Assembly (NCBI RefSeq): GCF_012276985.1
Contig: NZ_JAAXMM010000015.1
Span: forward strand, 1 to 64,000
Length of the DNA: 64,000 nucleotides
DNA from: Agrobacterium sp. a22-2
GTDB lineage: Bacteria; Pseudomonadota; Alphaproteobacteria; Rhizobiales; Rhizobiaceae
Direction of reading: 5' to 3'
The notes below the pieces were generated by a model. It saw only the letters and a program-made list of their open reading frames with translations. It was not told the DNA's origin and did not search any database. This document shows, piece by piece, positions 42,633-51,486 of the stretch (position 1 is the first letter of the stretch; every line of letters starts with the position of its first letter). The position numbers and the translations under genes are program-made.

Positions 42633-43766
42633 TCAGGCAGCCTTCTGCGCGAGCGCAGGCAGCGGCGAAAAGGTGATTTCCGGATAGCCGAATGCCGCAG
42701 GACCAACGACATCGAGCGCACGCGGGGTGCGCAGCAGGGCGTGGCAGGGAATTGCGACGACCGCGACACGCTGGCCGTAACGCAGCATTTCCGTGGTGAT
42801 CGGATAACCGGTATCGACATCCAGCAGCACGATCAGGTCGGGCACGGTCACCTCGACCTCGCCGTTACGACGGAAGATCAGAAACTCGTTCTGGATCGCA
42901 ACGCTGGCAGTCTGGCCGGTGCAGTCGTCGAAACCGGTCAGTTCCATGTCGCCGACGGCAAAGCCGCCGCGCAGATGGCGCTTCAGATCACTGATCTTGC
43001 CGTTGAAGATGCGCCGTCCATCTTCGAGTGCGCAGACGGCCGCGATCGGATCCGCCTGCGCCTTGCGGGCGCGGATCACCGCCTCGCCAAGCGCAATCGC
43101 CTTGGTATAGCTCTTTGGAATGCCGTACTGGTGCACGTAGTGCGCCTGCATCGGCGCGGTCGCCAGCATCGCACCGCCGCCCTGGGCGACGACGCAGGCA
43201 CGTGCCATACGCTCGTGCCAGACTTCAGAGACGGCATGACTGAAGATCACCGCATTGCCATGCAGGTCGCACATGACGGACGGAGTCGAGCTATGGCCGT
43301 AGATCGAAAACGTCGTCATCTGCATTTCTGGAAAGGCACGGCCCATCCCGTCGCAATCGAGCATCGGCAGTCCGCCGAGCGCCGCCGTGACCAGCGGATT
43401 GATGGCATTGGCGCCGCCGATCTCCTCGCACACCATGGCATCGATCGGTGCACGGATCAGGTCTTCCATGGCCCGCAGGCAGCGCAAGCCCTCGCGGCCC
43501 TCACGCAGGCGCTCAACACCGACGACCGGCGCACCGATGCCACCGATCGACATGCACAAGGCGTCGCCCTCGATCCGGTCGGTCGCGAGGATTTTCATCT
43601 CATAACCTTCCTTCATCGCCTGCAGGGCCAGCAATTTGCCCTGGTAGGGGTTGCCGCCACCGCCCGTGCCGAGAATGCCCGCACCGATCTCCAGCGCATC
43701 GAGATCTTCCACCGTCAGCGTGCGCAGGTCGGCTTCGTCGTATTTCAGCTTGCGCACATCAGCCAT
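42633..43766 (-). CDS. DUF917-family protein (S-methyl-thiohydantoin desulfurase-type), copy 2
   Basis: A 377-residue paralogue of the protein at 39747-40823, with IGAGILGTGGGGNPYQGK, IGGIGAPVVGVERL and EIGGANAINPLVTA. The frame is open upstream, but ATG 43766 gives the expected start and overlaps the HyuA-like stop by 8 bp. Copies 1 and 2 are clearly diverged, so they may act on different substrates or form a hetero-complex. Confidence 0.88.
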   Translation of the reverse strand: MADVRKLKYDEADLRTLTVEDLDALEIGAGILGTGGGGNPYQGKLLALQAMKEGYEMKILATDRIEGDALCMSIGGIGAPVVGVERLREGREGLRCLRAMEDLIRAPIDAMVCEEIGGANAINPLVTAALGGLPMLDCDGMGRAFPEMQMTTFSIYGHSSTPSVMCDLHGNAVIFSHAVSEVWHERMARACVVAQGGGAMLATAPMQAHYVHQYGIPKSYTKAIALGEAVIRARKAQADPIAAVCALEDGRRIFNGKISDLKRHLRGGFAVGDMELTGFDDCTGQTASVAIQNEFLIFRRNGEVEVTVPDLIVLLDVDTGYPITTEMLRYGQRVAVVAIPCHALLRTPRALDVVGPAAFGYPEITFSPLPALAQKAA

Positions 43767-45336
43767 GATGAACTCCCATTTCTCCGACGACCTTGACGTG
43801 AATGCGGGTCGCATTGCCCGGCAGGTAAGCCAACGGCATGTCCTCGCGTTCGATGACTTCCAGGGTTTCGGCCAGCGCACCGGCGGCAATCGCCTTCACG
43901 CGCGCCTCGGCTTCCGCTTCGGCCAGCGCACTTTCGCGCGTGCGGCCGTCGACCAGCGAGAAGACGCGATCCGTCTCGCCGCTGATCTGCGCAATCGCCG
44001 CGCCGACCGCATTGGCGACGGCGTAATTCTCCGGCCGGATCACCTGGAGATCACCGATCCGGTCAGGCATCAGGATCGAACCACCGCCAACGGCGATCAC
44101 CGGAACAGGGGTCGACGAAACGCGGCTGCGCTCCACGCAGGCTTCGAGCATCTGGTCGATTTTGAGCATCGCCGCCTCGACCAGCATCCGATTGAGGTGT
44201 GCAACCAGTGCCCGGTCGCCCACATCGGCCTTGTTTGACGCCACGGCGATATCGGTTGCCGTCAGCGTCGTGCCGCCGAAGCAGATCGCATCGGTGCGAA
44301 CGCGATATCCGACCGACTTCGGACCGACGGTAATCCCAGCCTCGCTTTGGACCACCAGTGAACCACCGCCGAGACCGATGGAGAACACGTCGGGCATGCG
44401 GAAATTGGTGCGCACGCCGCCGATATCGACAGTCGTCGACGCCTGGCGCGGGAAACCGTGCTGCAATGAGCCGACATCCGAGGTGGTGCCACCGACATCG
44501 ACGACCACGGCGTCCTTGATGCCGGTCAGGAAGGCCGCGCCACGCATCGAATTCGTCGGCCCCGAGGCAAATGTCAGCACCGGGAAGGAGCGGACCACGT
44601 CGGCCGCCATCAGCGTTCCGTCATTCTGCGTGATGTAGAACGGGCATGTAATCCCAGCGACGTTCAGCGCCTCGCCGAAGGCGGCAACCGTGCGGTCGGC
44701 CAGCGACAGCAGGCTGGCATTCATGATCGCAGCGCTTTCGCGGGCCAGCAAGCCATGGCGGCCGATATCCTTCGACATCACCACCGGAAGCCCCGGGCAT
44801 TGTTGCTGCAGGATCTCCTTGGTGCGCAGTTCCATCGCGTCGTTGATGCCGCTGAACACGCAGGTCACGGCAGCCGCCTTCAGACCCTTGGCCCGGATGT
44901 CCCCGGCAATGCGCACGATCGCGTCTTCGTCGAGTGGTGACAGCACGCGACCGTCGAATTCATAGCCGCCCTTGACCTGATAGCCATGGTTGCCGACGAT
45001 ATCTCGCAGATCGTCCGGCCAGTCGACCATCGGCGGCAGGCCGGCGCCGGAGGGCAGGCCGAGACGGATCGCAGCGACCTCATCCATATGCCGGCGCTCG
45101 ATCACGGCATTGGTGAAATGCGTCGTGCCGATCATCACGGCCGCAATCTTCGTCCGGTCGATGCCGGATTCCTCCATCACCTTCTCCAGCGCGTTGAGCA
45201 CACCCGACGTCACATCCTCGGTCGTCGACGCCTTGACCCCGGCCAGAACCGACTTCCCATCCAGAACGACGGCATCCGTATTGGTGCCGCCCACATCAAT
45301 CCCCACGCGATACACGTCAGGTGTCTCCTCATTCAT
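43759..45336 (-). CDS. Hydantoinase/oxoprolinase-family protein (HyuA-like), copy 2
   Basis: A 525-residue HyuA-like protein: VGIDVGGTNTDAVVLDG near the N-terminus, IGTTHFTNAVIERRH, SGPTNSMRGAAFLTG and VVDVGGTTSDVGSL. It aligns along its whole length with copy 1. It overlaps the upstream ATPase gene by 4 bp and the DUF917 copy 2 gene by 8 bp, so importer, HyuA and DUF917 are translationally coupled. That ties this enzyme pair to the solute the importer brings in. Confidence 0.9.
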   Translation of the reverse strand: MNEETPDVYRVGIDVGGTNTDAVVLDGKSVLAGVKASTTEDVTSGVLNALEKVMEESGIDRTKIAAVMIGTTHFTNAVIERRHMDEVAAIRLGLPSGAGLPPMVDWPDDLRDIVGNHGYQVKGGYEFDGRVLSPLDEDAIVRIAGDIRAKGLKAAAVTCVFSGINDAMELRTKEILQQQCPGLPVVMSKDIGRHGLLARESAAIMNASLLSLADRTVAAFGEALNVAGITCPFYITQNDGTLMAADVVRSFPVLTFASGPTNSMRGAAFLTGIKDAVVVDVGGTTSDVGSLQHGFPRQASTTVDIGGVRTNFRMPDVFSIGLGGGSLVVQSEAGITVGPKSVGYRVRTDAICFGGTTLTATDIAVASNKADVGDRALVAHLNRMLVEAAMLKIDQMLEACVERSRVSSTPVPVIAVGGGSILMPDRIGDLQVIRPENYAVANAVGAAIAQISGETDRVFSLVDGRTRESALAEAEAEARVKAIAAGALAETLEVIEREDMPLAYLPGNATRIHVKVVGEMGVHHG

Positions 45337-46979
45337 GCTGTTGTCTTGACAAGGAAACGCGTGCGCTCTTCCTCGGTAACGACGGGCTTCAGCAGTTCTT
45401 CCGCGTCGGTGACGACGGGGATCGCAGCGATCAGCGCGCGGGTATAGGGGTGTTTCGGATCGGCAAAGACCTCAGGCGTCACGCCCTCCTCGACGATCTC
45501 GCCGCGCAGCATCACCGCGATGCGCGAGCAGAAATTGCGCATCAGCGACAGATCGTGCGAAATCATCAGGTAGGTCAGGCCGAGATCCTGGCGCAGTTGC
45601 ACCAACAGTTCGATGACCGTCTTCTGTACCGAAACGTCGAGTGCCGCGGTCGGCTCGTCGAGAATCAGGATCTTCGGTTCGGCCGCCAGTGCCCTCGCGA
45701 TCGCCACACGTTGCTTCTGGCCGCCGGACAGTTCATGCGGATATTTCGCCAGATAGGATTGCGGCAGGCGCACGCGATCGAGCAATTCCTTCATCCGCGC
45801 CTCGCGCCGTTCGCCGTCCATGCCGATCGAAGCGAGCGGCAGGCTCAGGGTCTGCCTGACGGTGCGCTTTGGATTGAGCGAGGTGCCGGGATTCTGGTAG
45901 ACGATCTGCGTCAGGCGCCGCCCGCGCCCGGCCGCCGGCGCGTCGATCGCAACCGTGCCCGACGTCGCACGCGACAGGTCCATGATGATGCGGGCGACGG
46001 AGGTCTTGCCCGAACCGGATTCACCGGCGAGGCCAAAGATCTCGCCTTCGCGCAGCGTCAGGTCGACGTCGCGGATCGCATGAAATCCCGGACGTTTGCC
46101 GTAGACCTTGTTCAGCCCCCTGATCGTCACGATCGGCGCGTGGTGGCTCTGCGCCATGTCGGTGACGCGCGGGCCGTAAAGCGGCGGCACCGCCTCCAGA
46201 AGCGCCTGCGTATAGGCCGCTTTTGGATTGCTGAGGATCTCCGCACAGGGGCCGGTATCGACGATGTCGCCGTGATGCATGACCACCACACGGTCCGCCA
46301 CCTTGCGAACCACGCCAAGATTATGGGTAATCATCAGCAGCGCCATGTTCTCCTCTTTGACCAACAGGTTGATCAAGTTGAGGATTTCGTCCTGCGTCGT
46401 GACATCGAGCGCGGTGCCGGGTTCGTCGGCGATCAGAAGCTTCGGCTGATGCAGCAGAGCGAGCCCGATCAGCACGCGCTGGCGCATGCCGCCAGACAGT
46501 TCGGACGGATAGGCATTCATCACGCGATCGGCATCCGCCAACTGGACACGGCGCAACACCGCTGCGATGCGAACGCGGCGCTCGGCTTTCGAGGCACGGA
46601 TGCCATTGCGCTTGTCGGCAAACCGCATCACGTCATCGAGATGCGTGCCGATCTTGAACACCGGATTGAAGGACGAAAGCGGGTCCTGCATGATCAGCGA
46701 GAAGGCAGTGCCCTTCAAGGCTTCCCGGTTGGCCCGGGGCATCGCCAGCACATCCTGTCCGGCAAAACGGATCGTGCCGGAGTCGATCGTGGCATTGTCC
46801 GGCAATGTGCCGATGATGGCCTTTGCCGTTACCGACTTGCCGGATCCGGTTTCGCCGATCAGGGCGACACGCTCGCCGGCTGTAACGGTAAAACTCACAT
46901 CGCGAAGCACCTGGCGACTGCGCCCATAGGTGGCGAAAGAGACATTGAGGTTATCGACGCTCAGAAGCGGTTCGGCCAT
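45333..46979 (-). CDS. Fused DppD-DppF-type ABC importer ATPase (two NBDs)
   Basis: A 548-residue double-NBD ATPase. NBD1: GETGSGKSV, MQDPLSSFNP, LSGGMRQR, IADEPGTALD, ITHNLGVV. NBD2: GESGSGKTS, YQNPGTSLNP, LSGGQKQR, LDEPTAALD, ISHDLSLM. Both sites look competent. It lacks a long Cys-rich oligo_HPY tail after NBD2. ATG 46979 is one base after the DppC stop; a few codons of open frame further upstream have no support. Confidence 0.93.
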   Translation of the reverse strand: MAEPLLSVDNLNVSFATYGRSRQVLRDVSFTVTAGERVALIGETGSGKSVTAKAIIGTLPDNATIDSGTIRFAGQDVLAMPRANREALKGTAFSLIMQDPLSSFNPVFKIGTHLDDVMRFADKRNGIRASKAERRVRIAAVLRRVQLADADRVMNAYPSELSGGMRQRVLIGLALLHQPKLLIADEPGTALDVTTQDEILNLINLLVKEENMALLMITHNLGVVRKVADRVVVMHHGDIVDTGPCAEILSNPKAAYTQALLEAVPPLYGPRVTDMAQSHHAPIVTIRGLNKVYGKRPGFHAIRDVDLTLREGEIFGLAGESGSGKTSVARIIMDLSRATSGTVAIDAPAAGRGRRLTQIVYQNPGTSLNPKRTVRQTLSLPLASIGMDGERREARMKELLDRVRLPQSYLAKYPHELSGGQKQRVAIARALAAEPKILILDEPTAALDVSVQKTVIELLVQLRQDLGLTYLMISHDLSLMRNFCSRIAVMLRGEIVEEGVTPEVFADPKHPYTRALIAAIPVVTDAEELLKPVVTEEERTRFLVKTTA

Positions 46980-46980
46980 C

Positions 46981-47862
46981 TCAGTTCTCCACATCGAACA
47001 TGTCGCGCAGGCCATCGCCCAGCAGGTTGAAACCGAGCGTCACGTAGAAGACCATCGCCCCCGGGCACAGCACCTCCCACCAGAAATCCGGCATGAACTG
47101 GCGGCCATCGGCGACCATGGAACCGAGATCGGGGGTCGGCGGCTTGACCCCGAAACCGAGGAAGCTGAGCGTTGCACCGAACAGGATGACGAAGGCCGCA
47201 TCGAGCGTCGTCTTCACCGAGATCACCGCCAGGCAATTCGGCAGGATTTCGCGGAACAGGATATGGATCGGTCCGGCACCGGCCAGACGCGCCGCCTCGA
47301 TATAGTCCTCCGAGACAATCGACTTCGACACCGAGTAGATCAGCCGCGCATGCCAGGTCCACCACAAGAGGGTGATGGCGATCATCGCATTGGTCAGCGT
47401 CGGCTCGAGCAGGTTGGACACGGCGAGCGCCATGACCAGAGGCGGCATGGCCAGCATGACATTGGTCAGGCCAGTGATCAGCTTTTCCACCCAGCCGCCG
47501 AAATAGCCGGCGATCAGGCCGAGTACCGTGCCGACCGGCACCGAAATCCCGAGAACGCCGATCACCAGAAGCAGCGAAACCCGTAGACCGAACACCGTGC
47601 GCGAAAAGATGTCGCGGCCGGCCTTGTCGGTGCCGAACCAGTGACCAGCATCAGGCGGCAGATGCCGGGCGCGGAAGTCGACGACCGCACCGACATGCTT
47701 CGGATAAGGCGTCAGCCAGGGCGCAAAGATGGCAAGGATGACGATCGAGATCAGGATGAGCGAACCGATCACCGCAGCCGGATTGCGGCTGAAGCGATAC
47801 CACATCATGTAGTTGGAGCTCAGTCCGCGGTCGGAAGCGTCGAGCATTCTCGTGTCGGCCAT
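46981..47862 (-). CDS. DppC-type ABC importer permease
   Basis: A 293-residue permease with about six membrane segments. HWFGTDKAGRDIFSRTVFG is the DppC signature and the EAA loop reads EDYIEAARLAGAGPIHILFRE before ILPN. Its start overlaps the DppB stop at 47862. Component of the importer paired with the HyuA-DUF917 enzymes. Confidence 0.93.
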   Translation of the reverse strand: MADTRMLDASDRGLSSNYMMWYRFSRNPAAVIGSLILISIVILAIFAPWLTPYPKHVGAVVDFRARHLPPDAGHWFGTDKAGRDIFSRTVFGLRVSLLLVIGVLGISVPVGTVLGLIAGYFGGWVEKLITGLTNVMLAMPPLVMALAVSNLLEPTLTNAMIAITLLWWTWHARLIYSVSKSIVSEDYIEAARLAGAGPIHILFREILPNCLAVISVKTTLDAAFVILFGATLSFLGFGVKPPTPDLGSMVADGRQFMPDFWWEVLCPGAMVFYVTLGFNLLGDGLRDMFDVEN

Positions 47863-48890
47863 CAGCGTGCCTCCTTGCGGCGCAGTCGTGGGTCGATGAT
47901 CGAGATCACGACGTCGACGATGAGGTTGGCGATGATGAAGAACAGGCCGGCGACCAACACCACGGCCGTGACTGCGTTCAGATCCTTCTGCAGGATCGAG
48001 GTCAGGCCATAGGAAGCGAAACCGCCCCAGGCAAAGATCATCTCGATGACGAAGGCGTTGCCGATCAGCGAGGCAAACTCGAGCCCCATGATCGTCAGCG
48101 GTGCGATAGACGACAGCTTCAGCAGATAACGGAAGATGATGACCCGTTCCGGAACGCCGAAGCTTTTCAGCGTCAGCACATGATCCTTGCGCTGGTTCTC
48201 CAGCATCGAGGATCGAGTGATGCGGGTGATCTGGCCGATCCCGGCCATCGACAGCGCGAAGGCCGGCAGCGCCAGATGCTTGAGCGCGTTCAGCACCACG
48301 TCAAACCGTCCGGCCAGCGTGCCGTCGATCAGCAGGAACCCGGTCGGGCCGCCCTGCCAGTTCAGCCCATGGTCGAGCCGGCCGATGATCGGCCAGTCGG
48401 TCAGATAACGGGCGGCTATCAGCTGCATGGTGATGGCAAACAGGAAGCTCGGGATCGTAACGCCGGTCAAGGACAGGAAACGGCCGACATAGTCGAAGAT
48501 ACGATTGCGGTAATGCGCGGTGATCACGCCGAGCGGGATCGCCACGGCGAACATGAAGATGACCGAGACCAGCACAAGTTCGACCGTCGCCGGGACCGTC
48601 TGCGAAAGATCGGTGGTCACCGGTCGCTGCGACACCAGCGACATCCCGAGATCACCCTGCAGCGCCCTGTTCGCATAGTCGAGATATTGCACCGGCAGCG
48701 GCCGATTGAGCCCCATCTGCTGGCGCAACGCATCAACCTGTTCCTGGGTTGCGGCCGGACCGAGCGCCATGCGCGCCGGATCACCCGGCACAACCCGTGC
48801 CAGAACGAAAATCATGATGGAAAGCGCCATCATGACGAGCATGAACATGCCAAGCCGGGTCAGTATTGCGACCAACGGATGTTGCTGCAT
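47862..48890 (-). CDS. DppB-type ABC importer permease
   Basis: A 342-residue permease and the first gene of the HyuA-DUF917 operon. It has the N-terminal anchor MMALSIMIFVLARVVPGDPAR and a diverged EAA loop (KDHVLTLKSFGVPERVIIFR). It is divergent from the LAL-type regulator at 49029 across 138 bp that contain repeated elements, so the operon is probably regulator-activated from there. Confidence 0.92.
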   Translation of the reverse strand: MQQHPLVAILTRLGMFMLVMMALSIMIFVLARVVPGDPARMALGPAATQEQVDALRQQMGLNRPLPVQYLDYANRALQGDLGMSLVSQRPVTTDLSQTVPATVELVLVSVIFMFAVAIPLGVITAHYRNRIFDYVGRFLSLTGVTIPSFLFAITMQLIAARYLTDWPIIGRLDHGLNWQGGPTGFLLIDGTLAGRFDVVLNALKHLALPAFALSMAGIGQITRITRSSMLENQRKDHVLTLKSFGVPERVIIFRYLLKLSSIAPLTIMGLEFASLIGNAFVIEMIFAWGGFASYGLTSILQKDLNAVTAVVLVAGLFFIIANLIVDVVISIIDPRLRRKEAR

Positions 48891-48966
48891 CGGCGGGGAG
48901 TTTCCTTGTGCATCAGCTGCCTAAGGCTCGAACATCCCCTTCCGTCGCCATGCGAGCAACCGCCAG

Positions 48967-49020
48967 AAGGTATAGTTTTCTGACGATAAGGTATAGGTCG
49001 ATGTCGATTTCTCACCTATA
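48967..49020. promoter_or_regulatory. Direct and inverted repeats in the divergent LAL/importer promoter region
   Basis: AAGGTATAG occurs at 48967-48975 and 48988-48996, 21 bp apart. TATAGGT (48992-48998) has a perfect inverted partner ACCTATA at 49014-49020, 22 bp on. The elements lie immediately upstream of the regulator's ATG (49029). Helical-turn spacing suggests binding sites for the LuxR-type protein, by inference. Confidence 0.5.
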
Positions 49021-49028
49021 GAAGTCGC

Positions 49029-51377
49029 ATGATCAAGGTCCTGCCCCGCCCTCGCCTCTGTGATCGCATCGCTCGTGAAACTGCCGGCGTGATTTTCCTG
49101 CGCGCGCCGGCTGGTGCAGGCAAAACCACCCTTCTCGGCATGCTCGCCAGGGCCTTGGCCAGACCGGTCTGCACGGCATTGCAGCCCCGCCTTGATGACG
49201 TGCATGGGCGTTATCTGCTCTGGGATGTGCCGGTCTCGGCTAAATCCGCCCGGATTGCCGCGACGATTCTTGACGCTGTTGATATCGTTATCGTCGCCTG
49301 CCGCCCGGACCAGCGCATCGCAGGGCTGGCGCGGCAGATCCTGCATCGCGGTTCGGTAACGATCGATGCCTCGGACCTGACCTTCACCGCAGACGAACTA
49401 TCGGGCCTGCCGCGCGAAGATGCGGAGCATCTGCTGCAGGGTTATGCCGGCTGGCCGGCGTTTCTGCCGCTGGCAGCGGTCCCGGACGACCGCATCTGTA
49501 TCGACTATCTGCGCGAGACCATTCTCAGCCACCTGTCTCCGGGCCAGACCACCACCCTGTCCATTTGGCTCGAAGCCCCGACGCCCGGCGCGCAATGGGC
49601 AGATATCCTGCCACCCTTCCTCGCCCGGGCACCCGAGCAGCACCCGGAACTTCTGCGCCTGCTGAAAACCGCGGTCCTCGAGCGTCTGGCAATCTTTGAG
49701 GCCGAAGGCGCCGTCATCGAGATCGCCGCGGCTCGGGAACAGGCCGGTCGGTCGCTCGACGCCATGGCCCTGTTGATCGACCATGGCCATGAGGAGCATG
49801 CCGCCCAGATCCTCGAGCGTGCGCAGGGACGCGAACTGATCTATCGCAGCAGCCTCTCCGCCTTTCAGGCCATCATCATGCGCTTCTCGCACGACATGAT
49901 CGCCACCAACGAGACCGTGCTGCTTTCCGTCACCCGGACCCTGCTCAAGCAGGGCGAGTTGCAGCGTGTGCGTCATCTGCTCGGTCGACATCTGGGATCG
50001 GATTACCTCGATCCGCTGAAGGCGCTGGCGCGCGGTTCACGCTTCTCCTTCGCAGCCCGAACCTTCAGGCTCAACATGATGATCGGCGAGGATCTGACGC
50101 CCAACGATGCGATGATCGCCCGGCTCGGCGAGTTCATGGCCGACTATCCGCTGGGTGACCATGCCAAATGGGCCGCGTACTATAACGCCCTGCTCGAATT
50201 CGAGATCCGCCGCCGCAATTTCCGCGAGGCCGAGGCGGCAGCGGCCCGCTCCCTGATCTACCTGCGCAGCATGGGCGGTCAGCCGCTGCTCGAATTCTTC
50301 ATCCATCTACACCAGATCGTCCTGCGCCTGATCAGCGGCGACACGCTTCTGGCTCGCCGCGCGGCCAAGGATGCGCGCAGCAAGCTGGAACAGGTCCCCC
50401 ATGATGCGCATCAGGAATTCCGTATGCTGCACCTGGCGGAAGCCTGCATCGCCTATGAAGCCGGCCGGCCGCGGGATCTCGTCGAATTCGTCCAGGCCGA
50501 CTTCGACAGCTTCGCCGCCGCCGAGATCTGGCCGAGCCTGATGCAATTCGCCCTGCATTATGCCTCGCAGGTCCTCGCCGATCATTTCCCGATGACCATT
50601 CGCCCGGGCTTCCTCGACGGTCTATGGATCCATCTGTCCGAGCGGCTGCAATTCCATGCCATGATGGAAATCCGCACCGCCATCGCCTATCAGAACGTCA
50701 ACCGTTGGGCAGACGCTCAGTCCACCCTGACGGCGATCCGCATGCCGATGGGTCGAAACTGGGTGGAAAGTGCCACCGACGAGCTGGCCCGTCTCACCCG
50801 CCGCGACGAGATATCCTATGCCATGGCCTGGATCCGCGACGCGGCCCATCTCTGGACACCGCGCTCGTATCTGCCGCGCCAGATCGATGCCCTGATCAGC
50901 AATCCCTATGTGACGAACAGGGAGAGAGTGGCCCTGCTTCTATGGCAGAGCTACACCGCCCACCAGCGCGGCGACAGTGCCACGGCACGGTCCCGTCTGC
51001 TGTCGGCGCTTGAGACGTCGACCCGCCTCGGATGCAACGGCGTCTTGTCGGAGGAGCGTATTTTTCTGTCACCTCTGCTCAATGATCACCGCATCCGGGG
51101 CTTCATCGAGACATCGTCGGATGTGCGTATCGCCCTGTCGATCTTCGCCGCATCCGTCAACTCGCCGCAAGCCCGCGCGCTGAATGGCGGCCTATCGCAG
51201 CGCGAAACCCAGATGTTACAGCTGATTGCCGGCGGCATGCCGAACAAGCGGATCGCCAGCACCCTCAACATTTCCGAAGTGACGGTCAAATTCCACCTCG
51301 GCAACCTGTTCCGCAAACTCGGATGCAACCGCCGCGCCGAAGCAATCCGCGCAGCGACAGCCCTGGGTTGGCTCTAA
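49029..51377 (+). CDS. MalT/LAL-type LuxR-family ATP-dependent transcriptional regulator
   Basis: A 782-residue STAND-type regulator. The N-terminus LPRPRLCDRI leads into the Walker A APAGAGKTT (residues 26-34). The middle is a long helical, TPR-like sensor region, and the last ~65 residues are a LuxR HTH: LSQRETQMLQLIAGGMPNKR followed by IASTLNISEVTVKFHLGNLF. It is smaller than most LAL proteins, and I could not assign a clear Walker B. Such proteins are activators switched by an inducer plus ATP. Divergent from the HyuA-DUF917 importer operon, it probably activates it. Confidence 0.92.
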   Translation: MIKVLPRPRLCDRIARETAGVIFLRAPAGAGKTTLLGMLARALARPVCTALQPRLDDVHGRYLLWDVPVSAKSARIAATILDAVDIVIVACRPDQRIAGLARQILHRGSVTIDASDLTFTADELSGLPREDAEHLLQGYAGWPAFLPLAAVPDDRICIDYLRETILSHLSPGQTTTLSIWLEAPTPGAQWADILPPFLARAPEQHPELLRLLKTAVLERLAIFEAEGAVIEIAAAREQAGRSLDAMALLIDHGHEEHAAQILERAQGRELIYRSSLSAFQAIIMRFSHDMIATNETVLLSVTRTLLKQGELQRVRHLLGRHLGSDYLDPLKALARGSRFSFAARTFRLNMMIGEDLTPNDAMIARLGEFMADYPLGDHAKWAAYYNALLEFEIRRRNFREAEAAAARSLIYLRSMGGQPLLEFFIHLHQIVLRLISGDTLLARRAAKDARSKLEQVPHDAHQEFRMLHLAEACIAYEAGRPRDLVEFVQADFDSFAAAEIWPSLMQFALHYASQVLADHFPMTIRPGFLDGLWIHLSERLQFHAMMEIRTAIAYQNVNRWADAQSTLTAIRMPMGRNWVESATDELARLTRRDEISYAMAWIRDAAHLWTPRSYLPRQIDALISNPYVTNRERVALLLWQSYTAHQRGDSATARSRLLSALETSTRLGCNGVLSEERIFLSPLLNDHRIRGFIETSSDVRIALSIFAASVNSPQARALNGGLSQRETQMLQLIAGGMPNKRIASTLNISEVTVKFHLGNLFRKLGCNRRAEAIRAATALGWL

Positions 51378-51457
51378 GTCCCCCCAAACGTAGACAGGAT
51401 CACAGGCCGATGCTGACGGGGGCATGGACTCACTCAAGTCACCAAGAGGAAAATCCC

Positions 51458-51472
51458 ACACCGGTTCGGTGT
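51458..51472 (-). terminator. Hairpin after the amidase operon
   Basis: ACACCG / CGGTGT with a 3-nt loop, 15 bp beyond the amidase stop on the minus strand and followed on that strand by GGGATTTTCC. It is a weak but plausible intrinsic terminator between the convergent amidase and LAL genes. Confidence 0.45.
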
Positions 51473-51486
51473 TCAAAGGGTGTGCC

